This document shows positions 33,109-42,240 of a stretch of DNA of 64,000 nucleotides, piece after piece; the stretch's first letter is position 1, and each line of letters starts with the position of its first letter. The translations under genes were made by a program, and so were the position numbers. The notes under the pieces were generated by a model. It had not been told where the DNA came from. It saw nothing but the letters and a program-made list of their open reading frames with translations, and searched no databases. The DNA comes from Hyphomicrobiales bacterium (GTDB lineage Bacteria; Pseudomonadota; Alphaproteobacteria; Rhizobiales; Rhizobiaceae): assembly GCA_900466575.1 (NCBI GenBank), contig UBMP01000016.1, forward strand, positions 62,001 through 126,000, written 5' to 3'.

Positions 33109-35652
33109 ATGGCATCGATTAAAGAGATTGTAACGAGATTTTCGATCAAGGGTGTCGATGCAGCGCAGAACGGATTGCGTCGCATCGGAGACACTGCAAC
33201 GTCTATCGGAGCGCGTCTACGTCAAGCATTCTCCATTAAAAACATCGGCCGTCTCATGTCCGATGGAACCGTAGGAGCGCTTAAGCTTTCAGCGGCCTCG
33301 GCGAAAATTTCTTTCACAGCAGGTATCGAGTCGGCAAAAAAGCTGGCCGAGGTCGTCGTCTCACTGACGACAAAAATCGCGAAAATCCCACTCGCGATCG
33401 CTAAGGTTTCATTCAACGGAATCATAGGTGGAGCGCAGAAGCTCGCGTCAATTTCGTTTGCTGGGCTGACGCTCGGTCTTAAGACGGCTGTCATCAGCGG
33501 CGCGGCCTACATGACGCTCTACGCCAGCAAGCTTCTGGCTGTTGCGAAAGCTGCACGGACGGCCGCAGACGAGACCAGCGCGATGATGGACACGATATCC
33601 AAGGACTCGCGTCGTACTGGTATTTCCGAGCGTGACCTGTCTGTGCTTCGATACGCAGCCGAGCGCGAGGGTATCGATCCAAACCAGATTCAGCCCGCGT
33701 TTAGTCATGCGATCGGCCAGTTTTCGATGGTCAACAAGTCGATCACGACTGCTGACCAGAAATTTAAACAACAAGCACTCTGGAACAACCGCGCGGCACT
33801 CGTCGCATACCAGGGAGGCGATGATGAGGCTGCTCGTGCATATCTCGACGACACTGTCCAAAAGCGTATGTCATCGCTTTTTGGCGTGCAAGCCCGCATG
33901 GCCGCCATCGAAAAGCAGGTTCGCCAGACTAATACAGGAGGCGCGTACTGGAACTTGCCAAGCATGCAAGGCAAGGACGCACAGGAGCGTGAGGCCATAC
34001 TCGCGCAGACCCGTCGCTCGCTTGTTGACGAATACCGTCAACTCGCCGAAGCTCAGGAACAGATCAAGCAGTCGACTGGACCAGTCGGTCAGGCGCTTTT
34101 TGAACTCCAGGATCACGGTCTAAATCTCGACAAAACTCTTAAGGGCGGCATCGATTCGATCTATGAGCTTGCCGATGCTTTTAAACGCGTCGAGGATCCT
34201 GCCAAGCGTCTCGAGCTTTCGGCCTACATTTTCGGTGACGACCAAGGTGCTCGTTTTCTCACGCTGCTCGAGAATGGTCGTGAGGGACTAGACGCATACG
34301 CTAAGGAACTCGAAAAAACTGGCGCTGTCGTGTCCAAGCAACAAGCGGACATGGCTGCTGCATATGAGGACTCAAAAACTAATCTGAAATTTGCGTGGCA
34401 GGGTGTCAAAAATGACATCACGACTGGCCTCGACCCGATCCTGACTGAGACCAATAAAAAGGTCACGGATTTCCTGACGAGAAACAAGGACGTCATTGCG
34501 AAGTATGTTGAGGACGCTTTTAAGTCCGTGAATCTCATGTTCACCGACACGCTGAAGCTACTCGACGGAGATCACAATTTTGATTCCTGGCTTTTTAAAA
34601 AGGGGCAGGCGATCTACGACGTCGCGACGAAATACGTCGAGATGATTAAAATTTTGGCAATGGTGTCATGGCGTCAGATACGCCTGATACTAGACGGCCA
34701 GCCGACGGATTTCGATTGGCTCAATAAAGCTGTCCTGCAAGCAAAAGAGACCTTCTACGCCATCGAAAAGTTCGCATTCGATGCTTTCGGTGCGATTAAG
34801 ACATTCGCCAGCGATGCATATGCTGTCCTAACTGGGGGCAACGCGAAGACCTACGATAGCCTAAATAAGGTCAGGGACGGCGTCCTTGCGTTCTGGTCAT
34901 CGCTGAAAAAAGCATGGGACATGTTCTACTCGCTCGTGTCTGGCATCCATGACGCGATAGCTCCAGTCCTGAAATTCTTCGGCACCGACATCCTGACGGC
35001 GTCCCTGTTCCTTGGCATGCTCAGATTCTCGGGCTTGCTGAAATTGATGACTGGGACGGTCGGTATCCTTATCGGCGGATTCGGAACACTCTTTGGCGCA
35101 GTCGGAAAGTCTGGTGCGGCCGTCGGTGCTCTCGAAGGCGCTTTCGGCGGTGTCCTAAAGTCTGGTCTTGCTCTCATATCTCGCGTCGCCGTTCCGCTCG
35201 CCGCTCTAGTAGGCGGCCTTGGTATCGGCGCGAAAATTGGAGAGTGGGCAGCCCAGCCGACCGTTGATCGTTATAATGCCCAGCAGGATCAGATCGCCGC
35301 TTTTATGAAAGAGACTGGCGACGCATACATGCAAGAGCAGATGCCTCACACATATTGGGATTACCGAGGCATCCACGCCGGCGGAGCTTTGACACAGCGG
35401 GAAGAATACCAACAACGTCAGCAGGATATTGAACACATCAGTTCAAGCGGCATGGTCGTTGGCGGTGATATGTCGACCATGGACAACGATCTTTTGCACA
35501 ACATTGCAACAGCATGGGGTCGCGAACCGACGACTACAATTAATCTCGGTGTCGGTATCGACACTGTCAAAGCCATCGTCAAAAATTCTGGTCTCGATGT
35601 CATAAAGAAGGCTGAGCAGATCTATCGAGCAACCGGCGGAGGATACGAATAA
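33109..35652 (+). CDS. Tail tape measure protein
   Basis: An 847-residue protein, the ruler of a siphovirus tail. It begins with a basic helical part, has several long hydrophobic helices around residues 65-150 (IPLAIAKVSFNGIIGGAQKL, LKTAVISGAAYMTLYASKLL) and 630-710, and long Ala/Lys/Gln coiled stretches between. Length implies a tail of roughly 120-130 nm by the usual 0.15 nm per residue rule. Its TAA overlaps the next ATG. Confidence 0.92.
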   Translation: MASIKEIVTRFSIKGVDAAQNGLRRIGDTATSIGARLRQAFSIKNIGRLMSDGTVGALKLSAASAKISFTAGIESAKKLAEVVVSLTTKIAKIPLAIAKVSFNGIIGGAQKLASISFAGLTLGLKTAVISGAAYMTLYASKLLAVAKAARTAADETSAMMDTISKDSRRTGISERDLSVLRYAAEREGIDPNQIQPAFSHAIGQFSMVNKSITTADQKFKQQALWNNRAALVAYQGGDDEAARAYLDDTVQKRMSSLFGVQARMAAIEKQVRQTNTGGAYWNLPSMQGKDAQEREAILAQTRRSLVDEYRQLAEAQEQIKQSTGPVGQALFELQDHGLNLDKTLKGGIDSIYELADAFKRVEDPAKRLELSAYIFGDDQGARFLTLLENGREGLDAYAKELEKTGAVVSKQQADMAAAYEDSKTNLKFAWQGVKNDITTGLDPILTETNKKVTDFLTRNKDVIAKYVEDAFKSVNLMFTDTLKLLDGDHNFDSWLFKKGQAIYDVATKYVEMIKILAMVSWRQIRLILDGQPTDFDWLNKAVLQAKETFYAIEKFAFDAFGAIKTFASDAYAVLTGGNAKTYDSLNKVRDGVLAFWSSLKKAWDMFYSLVSGIHDAIAPVLKFFGTDILTASLFLGMLRFSGLLKLMTGTVGILIGGFGTLFGAVGKSGAAVGALEGAFGGVLKSGLALISRVAVPLAALVGGLGIGAKIGEWAAQPTVDRYNAQQDQIAAFMKETGDAYMQEQMPHTYWDYRGIHAGGALTQREEYQQRQQDIEHISSSGMVVGGDMSTMDNDLLHNIATAWGREPTTTINLGVGIDTVKAIVKNSGLDVIKKAEQIYRATGGGYE

Positions 35653-36194
35653 TGGCTTACGAAACACCGTCCGCTCTCATATGCTCTGACCTCGCGCTCG
35701 GTTGGCAGACCGCCATGGATCTCTCTGTCTCTATCCAGCCGATTTCCATGTCGGCCGATATCCGACGGACATGGAACGGCCGCGCTATAAATGTCGCCGA
35801 TGACGCTTTTCGGCTTTACGCCGTCCGTCTGTCGTCTGGGCAGGCTGAACTCCGTGCGCCGGCGCTATCGAAGCTTTGGCCTGGCGTCATCTTTGACCTA
35901 GTCCCGTCGACCGAACTCGTTGACAAAATCGGCGTCGGTGGGGCGACCGTGACCTTGTCGCGGCCTCCGTATGCTGGATCCGTGCGCTGTCTGGATGCTG
36001 GACATAATGACATACCGTTTACGGTATCCGGAAGCATTGTCACGCTCGCTGCACCAGCGTCCGCACAGGTGCGCGTTTTCTTTAGACCCGTGCTGACATG
36101 CATGGTCGTCGCGCCGTGGACGCAGTCTTTGAAAGAGGTGACCGCTGAAGTCGCGTGGGAACTGTCGGCAGAAGAAGTCGGGGGGACGCTCTGA
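35652..36194 (+). CDS. Distal tail / tail-tip protein 1
   Basis: A 180-residue strand-rich protein directly after the tape measure, overlapping it by one base (TAATG). Order suggests a distal-tail or minor tail component joining tube to tip. Patterns such as WNGRAINVADDAFRLYAVRL and VRVFFRPVLTCMVVAPW fit a beta-sandwich. No specific family was recognised. Confidence 0.6.
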   Translation: MAYETPSALICSDLALGWQTAMDLSVSIQPISMSADIRRTWNGRAINVADDAFRLYAVRLSSGQAELRAPALSKLWPGVIFDLVPSTELVDKIGVGGATVTLSRPPYAGSVRCLDAGHNDIPFTVSGSIVTLAAPASAQVRVFFRPVLTCMVVAPWTQSLKEVTAEVAWELSAEEVGGTL

Positions 36195-38047
36195 TGTGGT
36201 ATCTCGCACCTCTGACTGCTTACGACACGCCATTTGATCCAGCGGTCCATTCTGCCGCGAACAGCATATCTGTCTTCTCGGCGCGTGTTTTCGAGTCCCG
36301 TTCTGGCCTCGTCGTCACGCCTGGATTTTCCGTTGACCGCGACAACCCCGGCATCGACGGCTTGTCGATGACACCTGGGTCTTACTGGACGATATCCGAG
36401 GACGGCACCGAGATCGCTCGCGGCCGCCTGACGGGATTGCCAACGGACATCGGGAAAGTTACTGCGACGCTGGAATTTTTGTGCTTGCCGCCCGATGATA
36501 CCGACGTGTTGATTGATGCGGCTGATGCTCTGCGTGTCGGTGAGGATTTTCCATACAACCCGACGTTGGATGAAAGTGTTCGCGAAGCTGCGGAACGCTA
36601 CGACCCCCTGTATTTCAACACGCAAGCCAGCCTAGACCCAACCAACGTCTTGCTCGCACGTCGTCACCTTTGGCGCTGGAACAGGCTTACGCTCGTGCCA
36701 GAGCTTATACCGCTCGATGTCGGAAACACGACATCGACAGTGACGACCGCGTTCAAGGACAGCTTGTCCTTCCGCGTTAAGAATCCCCCGAAGAATAAGA
36801 GCCGTCTGCGCGTCGTAGCTGGATGGACGCAGGTCGCCAAAGGCAAGCAGCTTATGCCGCACACGCAAGCGGACGGCGATGGTTTTCTCAGCTACACGTA
36901 CCAAGATCTACTGTCTCAAGTTCCAAAACCAGGCGACCCGATCGGCTCAAATACTGGGTGGAGTTTTGCCGACTTTTCGATGACGTCGACCCCAGCGGCG
37001 ACGCCTATCACGTATGCCGCCAAGTCGGAAAACTACGGCGACGCGGCCGGGAATTTCGTCACCCTCCGTGGTCATCTCGTCGAATACACGTTCTGGGCTG
37101 CATATGACTACGCGCAGGATCGAGAAGAACTACTGACGATCACCATGCCGTCGGCAACGCAGATGATCCTCGGAGACTTGCAGGTCGAAAACATTGAGAC
37201 CCTCACGCTCGGACGTCTCGATCTTGATCTCGTGACTCCCGAATGGTCATACGAAGATCCAGTCACTCTTGACCGAAATCACTTCTCTGTCGGCGACCGT
37301 GTGCAGGCTGCTGGCCTGACGTGGTCGTGCGTCCTTGAGCATGACGCCACGCCGACTTTCTCGCGGCTAAACCCGTCCGACGGGACAACGCCGCTGTGGG
37401 AAGCCGTCTATAGATACTCGGCTCTGCGCGATCTCAGAGCAGCCCAATTTTTTGATTTGGAACGCGGACAGCGGGCGCTGCGCTATGCCGTCCGTCGCCT
37501 CGACCGCGTCGTCTGCGAGCGAGGTCTGGCAGCCGTCGTTGGCTTTGAGTGTCCACTGGCGGACGTGCGCGATCTGACGACAGGTGACAGCGTCACGCTG
37601 ACGCATAATCGGCTGATCGGTGGTGAATGTACGGGTATCATCAACTCAATTGAGCTTGATATCGCTGCTGGATCGCGGACTGCCCGCGTGGAAATCCTGT
37701 GCGGTATCGGTGATGGTTCTGCTCCAGCGGTCGCTGAGGAAGGTCAGTATTCGACTGGCGGAGTCGTGTACTATCCGACGTATCCGACACCAGTCATGCC
37801 AGAAGACCCATCCATGCTTGCGACGAAAGCACCCTACGCCAACGACATCACGCATGCTGGCGGAGAACAAGAAAGCGCGGCTTATACAGCCGAGAGCGCG
37901 AGCCTCGACCCAGTCGCTGCAATCGCATCACTTCCGACCCAGATCCACATCGCTTTCGAGCCGATCCGTCAAGAAGACAAGCTTACTCGTCGGATCGATG
38001 TCGTCTGCGAGCCTATCACTATAACAAAGGGGATAACGATATCATGA
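36194..38047 (+). CDS. Large tail-tip protein with carbohydrate-binding-like insert
   Basis: A 617-residue tail-tip or hub protein starting MWYLAPLTAYDTPFD; the ATG overlaps the previous stop (TGATG). The first 370 residues are strand-rich, as in tail hubs. Around residues 382-424 the segment HFSVGDRVQAAGLTWSCVLE ... P-x-F ... TTPLWEAVY resembles CBM5/12 modules (Y/F-x-x-GD-x-V, aromatic, P, final W), suggesting surface-glycan contact. The C-terminus has Tyr/Pro-rich and acidic stretches. Confidence 0.65.
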   Translation: MWYLAPLTAYDTPFDPAVHSAANSISVFSARVFESRSGLVVTPGFSVDRDNPGIDGLSMTPGSYWTISEDGTEIARGRLTGLPTDIGKVTATLEFLCLPPDDTDVLIDAADALRVGEDFPYNPTLDESVREAAERYDPLYFNTQASLDPTNVLLARRHLWRWNRLTLVPELIPLDVGNTTSTVTTAFKDSLSFRVKNPPKNKSRLRVVAGWTQVAKGKQLMPHTQADGDGFLSYTYQDLLSQVPKPGDPIGSNTGWSFADFSMTSTPAATPITYAAKSENYGDAAGNFVTLRGHLVEYTFWAAYDYAQDREELLTITMPSATQMILGDLQVENIETLTLGRLDLDLVTPEWSYEDPVTLDRNHFSVGDRVQAAGLTWSCVLEHDATPTFSRLNPSDGTTPLWEAVYRYSALRDLRAAQFFDLERGQRALRYAVRRLDRVVCERGLAAVVGFECPLADVRDLTTGDSVTLTHNRLIGGECTGIINSIELDIAAGSRTARVEILCGIGDGSAPAVAEEGQYSTGGVVYYPTYPTPVMPEDPSMLATKAPYANDITHAGGEQESAAYTAESASLDPVAAIASLPTQIHIAFEPIRQEDKLTRRIDVVCEPITITKGITIS

Positions 38048-38250
38048 GTGCGGCAGTCACACAGATGACAATGATCCAGGAACTCGTCGATCGACGACTG
38101 AAGGTCTGGGCGGCGAAGCAGACGGAACATGTCCTATACTCGCAAGGGCGGACGTATTCGACAGAGACCGATGGAGTGACGATTGGGTCGAAAACTCCGG
38201 TTGACATTAGCTATGCAATCGAGGGGACAACAGTCACTTATACGTACTAA
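38044..38250 (+). CDS. Small protein after the tail-tip gene
   Basis: A 68-residue protein, start overlapping the previous stop by 4 bp (ATGA). It has an N-terminal helix (MIQELVDRRLKVWAAKQ) and a strand-rich end (TPVDISYAIEGTTVTYTY). It is likely a minor virion or chaperone protein because of the coupling. Confidence 0.6.
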   Translation: MSAAVTQMTMIQELVDRRLKVWAAKQTEHVLYSQGRTYSTETDGVTIGSKTPVDISYAIEGTTVTYTY

Positions 38251-38317
38251 GTGACCTCGTTTCTTGCACCGCATTCGGATTCGATGAGACATCGACATTC
38301 GAGAATGCTGACGAACT

Positions 38318-38581
38318 ATGTCCGAAATAAACCTGACCGAAAAAGTGATCGTGCTCATCGAGAGAATGACCGCACTCGAGAGCAAAATAGACCGTTTTCT
38401 TGAAAAACAATCGTCTCACGAAAAAGATCTTGCGACGCTCCGATCCGAGGTCGAGGTCATCAGCGACACCCTGGCATCGTACAAAACATACTTCAAAATC
38501 TTGATGGGTTTGTTCACGGCTGGCTGGTCGATGGTAACAATTTTCGTCCTCCCGTACATACAAAAGAAATTCGGTCTCTGA
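38318..38581 (+). CDS. Coiled-coil membrane protein, XhlA-like holin candidate
   Basis: An 87-residue protein. Residues 5-57 form an amphipathic coiled coil (IERMTALESKIDRFLEKQSS, then LRSEVEVISDTLASY). One membrane helix follows near the C-terminus (ILMGLFTAGWSMVTIFVLPYI) with a basic end. This is the XhlA/hemolysin-type layout seen in phage lysis cassettes. A second holin candidate lies at 42237. Confidence 0.6.
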   Translation: MSEINLTEKVIVLIERMTALESKIDRFLEKQSSHEKDLATLRSEVEVISDTLASYKTYFKILMGLFTAGWSMVTIFVLPYIQKKFGL

Positions 38582-38612
38582 CGCAAGTCATTGATTTCTC
38601 TTGTTTCTCATT

Positions 38613-38622
38613 CCGCCGGCGG
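38613..38622 (+). promoter_or_regulatory. CCGCCGGCGG palindrome before the HTH-phosphoesterase gene
   Basis: A perfect palindrome 42 bp upstream of the ATG at 38664, in an 82-bp gap. It is followed by GGCATGG as in the inverted form of the 14861 element, and then AAGGAAGG. Confidence 0.4.
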
Positions 38623-38663
38623 GCATGGTTGCGTTATTGGCTCGCTAAAAAGGAAGGAAACCG

Positions 38664-40319
38664 ATGCGAGGCACCAGAAAACAGATCAACGAGCGTGTAA
38701 ATGCCGTAATCAAGCAGTCGCTCACGAAAGAAACTTTTGCCACTATTGCCGAGGCTCTTGGTATATCACTCAAACAAGCACGATCAGCACGTGAAAAAGC
38801 CATCGAAATCCTGAGGCAGGAACAGTCTTCACAACCTACTGCTCCAGAACCTGAAAAATCAGAGAAACCCAAACCAATCCGCATCTCGAAAATCGACGAA
38901 ATCGTCGTCGACATCAAGCCCGACAAAGTCCATCGCTACATCCTGACGGCCGCACAGGATGACACTCCAGTACACAAAGATTTCTGGAATAACCTGGCTG
39001 CTTTCGCGGTCTATAAGTCAGCCGAGGTCGTCGTTGCCGGATACACGTACCAAAAAGGTCTCTTCGAGGATCACGCCGTGGCAACCGCGGCATACGCCAG
39101 CGAGATTCGTGACCACATCGTCTACGACCGCGTGCGCTTTGGATCGGATCTCCTATTCGTCTCTGACGCCAATATCTTGCCGACGGCCGCGAACCCCCTT
39201 CAGGGCTGGCAGACGACGAACAGTGGTCAGCACGTCGTCGTACCGCATGCGCGTATTGCACTTGAGAGTATCCCGCGCATGCAAGGCCAGCCGCCGCGCT
39301 ACGCGATATCGACAGGCTGCTGCACTGTCCCGTCATATGCTCCAAGAGCCGCAGGAAGGAAGGCCATCTTCCATCACACATATGGCGCTCTGCTCGTCGA
39401 AATCGATATCGATGGAGAGGTCTTCTTTCACCAGATCGTCGGAGACGACGATGGAAGCTTTCAAGTCCTAGATGAAGTTGTGTCAGGAGGAAAGATTTTC
39501 ACCGAGCAGCGCGTCGCGGCGATAACCTGGGGTGACATACACCACGACCAGCTTGACCAGGCTCAAGGTATGGCAGCCTGGGGATATGACCGAAAGACTA
39601 GGTCTTTTGTAGATGTCGACAATTTACTCGACAGGCTGCGCCCGCACTACTCGATACTCGAGGATACGCTTGATTTCCGTTGGCGCAACCACCACAACAT
39701 TCAAGACCCGATCTCCATGGCAAAGATGGCCGCTCGCGGGACAGTCTGCGTCGAGCAAGAAGTCACGGAAGCCGTGCGTTTTGCAAACGGCCTACTACGT
39801 GACTGGTGCCAGACAGTCGTAATCGAAAGCAACCATGACAGTGCTATCGCAAAGTGGCTTCGCGGAGACGAAGGTCGGTACGATCCAGAAAATGCATACC
39901 TATGGCATCGGTTAAATGCAGACTGGCATGATGCTGTTCGGATGATGCTCGATGACTTCAACATCACATACCATGCGTTCCGTTCGTGTGGTCTATCAGA
40001 AGATGTTTTCTTCGTTCCAGCCGGCGGATCGTTGGTCGTTCAGGATGTCGAGCATGGTCTGCATGGAGACATCGGTGTCAATGGCGCGCGCGGGACGCCC
40101 ACGCAGTTCCGACGCTTCGGACGTAAGGTCACCAGCGGACATACTCACAGTCCCAGGATCCAAGACGGATCCTATGTCGCTGGCGTCTCCGCTAAACTTG
40201 ACCAGGGATACAATGTCGGACCGACGACATGGGCGCATGCGCACGTCGTTCTGTACCCGAACGGGAAACGCGGGATGATTTCGATGTCGGCAGATGGACG
40301 ATACGAAGCACGAAATTGA
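38664..40319 (+). CDS. HTH-metallophosphoesterase fusion, T5 A1-like
   Basis: A 551-residue protein. Residues 22-52 (KETFATIAEALGISLKQARS) form a helix-turn-helix. The C-terminal calcineurin-like site has Asp291-x-His293 (WGDIHHDQLD), Asn390-His391 (ESNHDS), His467-Gly-Asp (GLHGDIG) and His493-x-His495 (SGHTHSP). Length and motif order recall proteins annotated as phage T5 A1 (second-step DNA transfer and host DNA breakdown); that link is from memory and untested. It stands alone between box and terminator, downstream of tail genes. Confidence 0.75.
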   Translation: MRGTRKQINERVNAVIKQSLTKETFATIAEALGISLKQARSAREKAIEILRQEQSSQPTAPEPEKSEKPKPIRISKIDEIVVDIKPDKVHRYILTAAQDDTPVHKDFWNNLAAFAVYKSAEVVVAGYTYQKGLFEDHAVATAAYASEIRDHIVYDRVRFGSDLLFVSDANILPTAANPLQGWQTTNSGQHVVVPHARIALESIPRMQGQPPRYAISTGCCTVPSYAPRAAGRKAIFHHTYGALLVEIDIDGEVFFHQIVGDDDGSFQVLDEVVSGGKIFTEQRVAAITWGDIHHDQLDQAQGMAAWGYDRKTRSFVDVDNLLDRLRPHYSILEDTLDFRWRNHHNIQDPISMAKMAARGTVCVEQEVTEAVRFANGLLRDWCQTVVIESNHDSAIAKWLRGDEGRYDPENAYLWHRLNADWHDAVRMMLDDFNITYHAFRSCGLSEDVFFVPAGGSLVVQDVEHGLHGDIGVNGARGTPTQFRRFGRKVTSGHTHSPRIQDGSYVAGVSAKLDQGYNVGPTTWAHAHVVLYPNGKRGMISMSADGRYEARN

Positions 40320-40355
40320 TTAAATCTTGATTCAAATCGTGCACATCAAATAATA

Positions 40356-40367
40356 TCGTACGTACGA
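40356..40367. promoter_or_regulatory. 12-bp perfect palindrome TCGTACGTACGA
   Basis: It lies 36 bp after the HTH-phosphoesterase stop in AT-rich DNA, upstream of that gene's terminator. Possibly a protein-binding site; nothing else supports a function. Confidence 0.3.
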
Positions 40368-40392
40368 AAAATAAAAATTCGTCTACCTCTTG

Positions 40393-40440
40393 AATCCGTG
40401 ACCACAACAACAGCAAGTATGTCGCGTCGCGGATTTTTTT
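40393..40440 (+). terminator. Terminator after the HTH-phosphoesterase gene
   Basis: AATCCGTGAC (40393-40402) pairs with GTCGCGGATT (40426-40435) with one G-U pair around a 23-base loop, followed by a run of seven or more T. Confidence 0.65.
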
Positions 40441-40445
40441 CTGTC

Positions 40446-40520
40446 GGCTATTGTGGCCGGCGAAAATCGGAGACACACTTGTAAATACGAGGTCACATAA
40501 ACCCCCTCGCAAGGAAGGAA
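40446..40520 (+). promoter_or_regulatory. Leader with GCCGGC box and ACTTGTAAATA
   Basis: GGCTATTGTGGCCGGCG (identical to 21196-21212) is followed after 14 bp by ACACTTGTAAATA and then AAGGAAGG before the ATG. The box-to-TAAATA distance of 19 bp equals that of cassette leader B, supporting a common promoter architecture. Confidence 0.5.
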
Positions 40521-40526
40521 ATGATC

Positions 40527-40772
40527 ATGAAATTTACTAAGCATTCAGCAGCTTGGACGAGCGAAGACCATCAACGTTATCTCGATTGCGGGTGGTACTT
40601 CGCTTCGAAGCAGGATGCCATCAACAGCCTCCAGTCCTTCGCTGAAGAACTTATTTTGGAGTCCTCTAACGATGAACAAAGGTCGGACATCTACCATGGC
40701 GACTTCATCGTCTATGGTGGCGGAGACAAGATTTTTCTACCCGTCTCCGATTTCTACCAGATCGCCGCATGA
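40527..40772 (+). CDS. Small phage protein of unknown function
   Basis: An 81-residue soluble protein starting MKFTKHSAAWTSEDHQRYLD. The second ATG (40527) is preferred because the first lies only 1-3 bases from AAGGAAGG. It contains an acidic helix (QSFAEELILESSNDEQ) and short strands; no family was recognised. Confidence 0.6.
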   Translation: MKFTKHSAAWTSEDHQRYLDCGWYFASKQDAINSLQSFAEELILESSNDEQRSDIYHGDFIVYGGGDKIFLPVSDFYQIAA

Positions 40773-40784
40773 TGCCCCGCTCTA

Positions 40785-40811
40785 TCCCCTTCTGGACAAC
40801 CCAGAAGGGGA
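40785..40811 (+). terminator. Hairpin between two small genes
   Basis: TCCCCTTCTGG and CCAGAAGGGGA form a perfect 11-bp stem around ACAAC. There is no T-run, so it may attenuate or protect rather than terminate. Confidence 0.5.
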
Positions 40812-40867
40812 TATTGAGGTGCACCAAACCCATACAACTCGCACCCAAAAGGAAGGAAAGCGATCAC

Positions 40868-41176
40868 ATGCTTAAATCGATTGGACGAGATTTTTATGTT
40901 TTCGAAAATGGGGACGTAAGGAAGATCGATAACGAGGTATTTCACATCGGTAAGGTCGACTGGAAAAACGTCGCTGTTGCATGCGCACCGAATAAAGAGT
41001 GTGCCAAGGAGGCGTTCGATGTCTTCTTCATCCATGGATATGACATCGATGGTATCAGTCACTGGAATTCAGACATTTTCTTGGACGCTGACGGTAATAA
41101 AACGACGCACGTAGACGCTATCTACTGGTCTAAATATCTGTCTAAAATCGCAACAAACTTGAAGAAGCAATCATAA
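40868..41176 (+). CDS. Small phage protein of unknown function
   Basis: A 102-residue protein starting MLKSIGRDFYVFENGDVRKI after AAAGGAAGGAAAGCGATCAC. An in-frame start at 40769 would lie before the hairpin and lacks a ribosome-binding site. Strand-rich middle with Cys-containing VAVACAPNKECAKEAFDVFF. No family was recognised. Confidence 0.6.
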   Translation: MLKSIGRDFYVFENGDVRKIDNEVFHIGKVDWKNVAVACAPNKECAKEAFDVFFIHGYDIDGISHWNSDIFLDADGNKTTHVDAIYWSKYLSKIATNLKKQS

Positions 41177-41231
41177 TTCCTTCAAAATCTGAAGCAAGTT
41201 GCCACCTATCAACTTCAAAAAGTTCCCCGTA

Positions 41232-41254
41232 GTTCCCCGCGGGGAACTTTTTTA
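41232..41254. terminator. Terminator before the endolysin
   Basis: GTTCCCCGCGGGGAAC is a 16-bp perfect palindrome (41232-41247) followed by TTTTTTT. A partial extra copy of the left arm (AGTTCCCCGT) lies just before it. Confidence 0.8.
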
Positions 41255-41310
41255 TTGCGCATTGCAAGATTTATTCAAATTATATCTGTATCCATTTTCG
41301 AGGATGCACT

Positions 41311-41967
41311 TTGGATACCAACATTTTCTTCGCCGAATGCCGACAAAGCATCTTCGGCGGCTCACTCTCTCAGGCTCAAGTCGACGGTCTTAATGCACTT
41401 CTGGAAGCTTGCGACCTCGCAAAAATCACCGACGTCAGACAAAAAGCATATGTCTTCGCAACGCCCGGACGCGAGACGGGTATGCGATATGAGCCGATCA
41501 TCGAGAACCTGAGCTATGACGCACGCGGGCTTCTGAGCACTTTTCCGACGCACTTCACCGCCGCCGACGCTGCTCGGTATTCCAGGAAGCCCATGAACAT
41601 CGCGAACCGGGCCTACGGCGGTCGCATGGGAAATGGTCCAGAAAGTTCCGGGGACGGCTGGAAATATCGTGGACGTGGTTTCGTTCAGATCACAGGACGT
41701 CGCAATTATACGATCTTCTCAAAGTTGCTCGGCATCGATCTGATCGGAAATCCAGATGCTGCATGTGATGTAAAAACGGCCGCTGAAATCGCCGCCGTCG
41801 GCATGCGTGATGGCGTCTTTTCGACGCGCAAGCTGTCCGACTACATCGACGGAGACCGCTGCGACTACGTCAACGCGAGACGCATCATTAACGCACTCGA
41901 CCACGCTCAAGAGATCGCGACACTCGCCAAGGGATTCGAGCAGGCTTTCAGAAGGGCGGGTGCATAA
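41311..41967 (+). CDS. Endolysin, glycoside hydrolase family 19-like
   Basis: A 218-residue peptidoglycan hydrolase. Catalytic Glu55 lies in ATPGRETGMRYEPI, and the family stretch AYGGRMGNGPES, then GDGWKYRGRGFVQITGR, is complete (about residues 100-130). There is no signal peptide, so export needs the holin. The start is TTG at 41311, seven bases after GAGG; no in-frame ATG exists nearby. It begins the lysis cluster with holin and spanins. Confidence 0.9.
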   Translation: MDTNIFFAECRQSIFGGSLSQAQVDGLNALLEACDLAKITDVRQKAYVFATPGRETGMRYEPIIENLSYDARGLLSTFPTHFTAADAARYSRKPMNIANRAYGGRMGNGPESSGDGWKYRGRGFVQITGRRNYTIFSKLLGIDLIGNPDAACDVKTAAEIAAVGMRDGVFSTRKLSDYIDGDRCDYVNARRIINALDHAQEIATLAKGFEQAFRRAGA

Positions 41968-42240
41968 ATGGGTCTCTACCGTCCGAAATCCTCGAATCCG
42001 TATGTCCCAGACTCGTTGAAGACGATGAAAGAACAGATCTCCGAGGCCATCGCCGCAGAGATCGAGGCCACCGGGGTCAAGTCGCCAGACGTCGCGAAGC
42101 GTGTCCCATCCTGCCGAGCATCCAATTTTACCGATTTCAAGGACGGCTTCGGCGACCGTTACGGCATGGCTAGGCTGATCAAAGTCGCCGAAGCCCTCGG
42201 TCTGCGTGTCGAACTCCATATCAAAGGGAGGACGGCATGA
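41968..42240 (+). CDS. Small XRE-like protein in the lysis cluster
   Basis: A 90-residue protein following the endolysin directly. Residues 20-80 (ISEAIAAEIEATGVKSPDVA, then MARLIKVAEALGLRVELHIK) have an XRE-like helix-turn-helix layout like small phage regulators. It overlaps the holin gene by 4 bp. It could regulate lysis or be a divergent antitoxin. Confidence 0.55.
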   Translation: MGLYRPKSSNPYVPDSLKTMKEQISEAIAAEIEATGVKSPDVAKRVPSCRASNFTDFKDGFGDRYGMARLIKVAEALGLRVELHIKGRTA

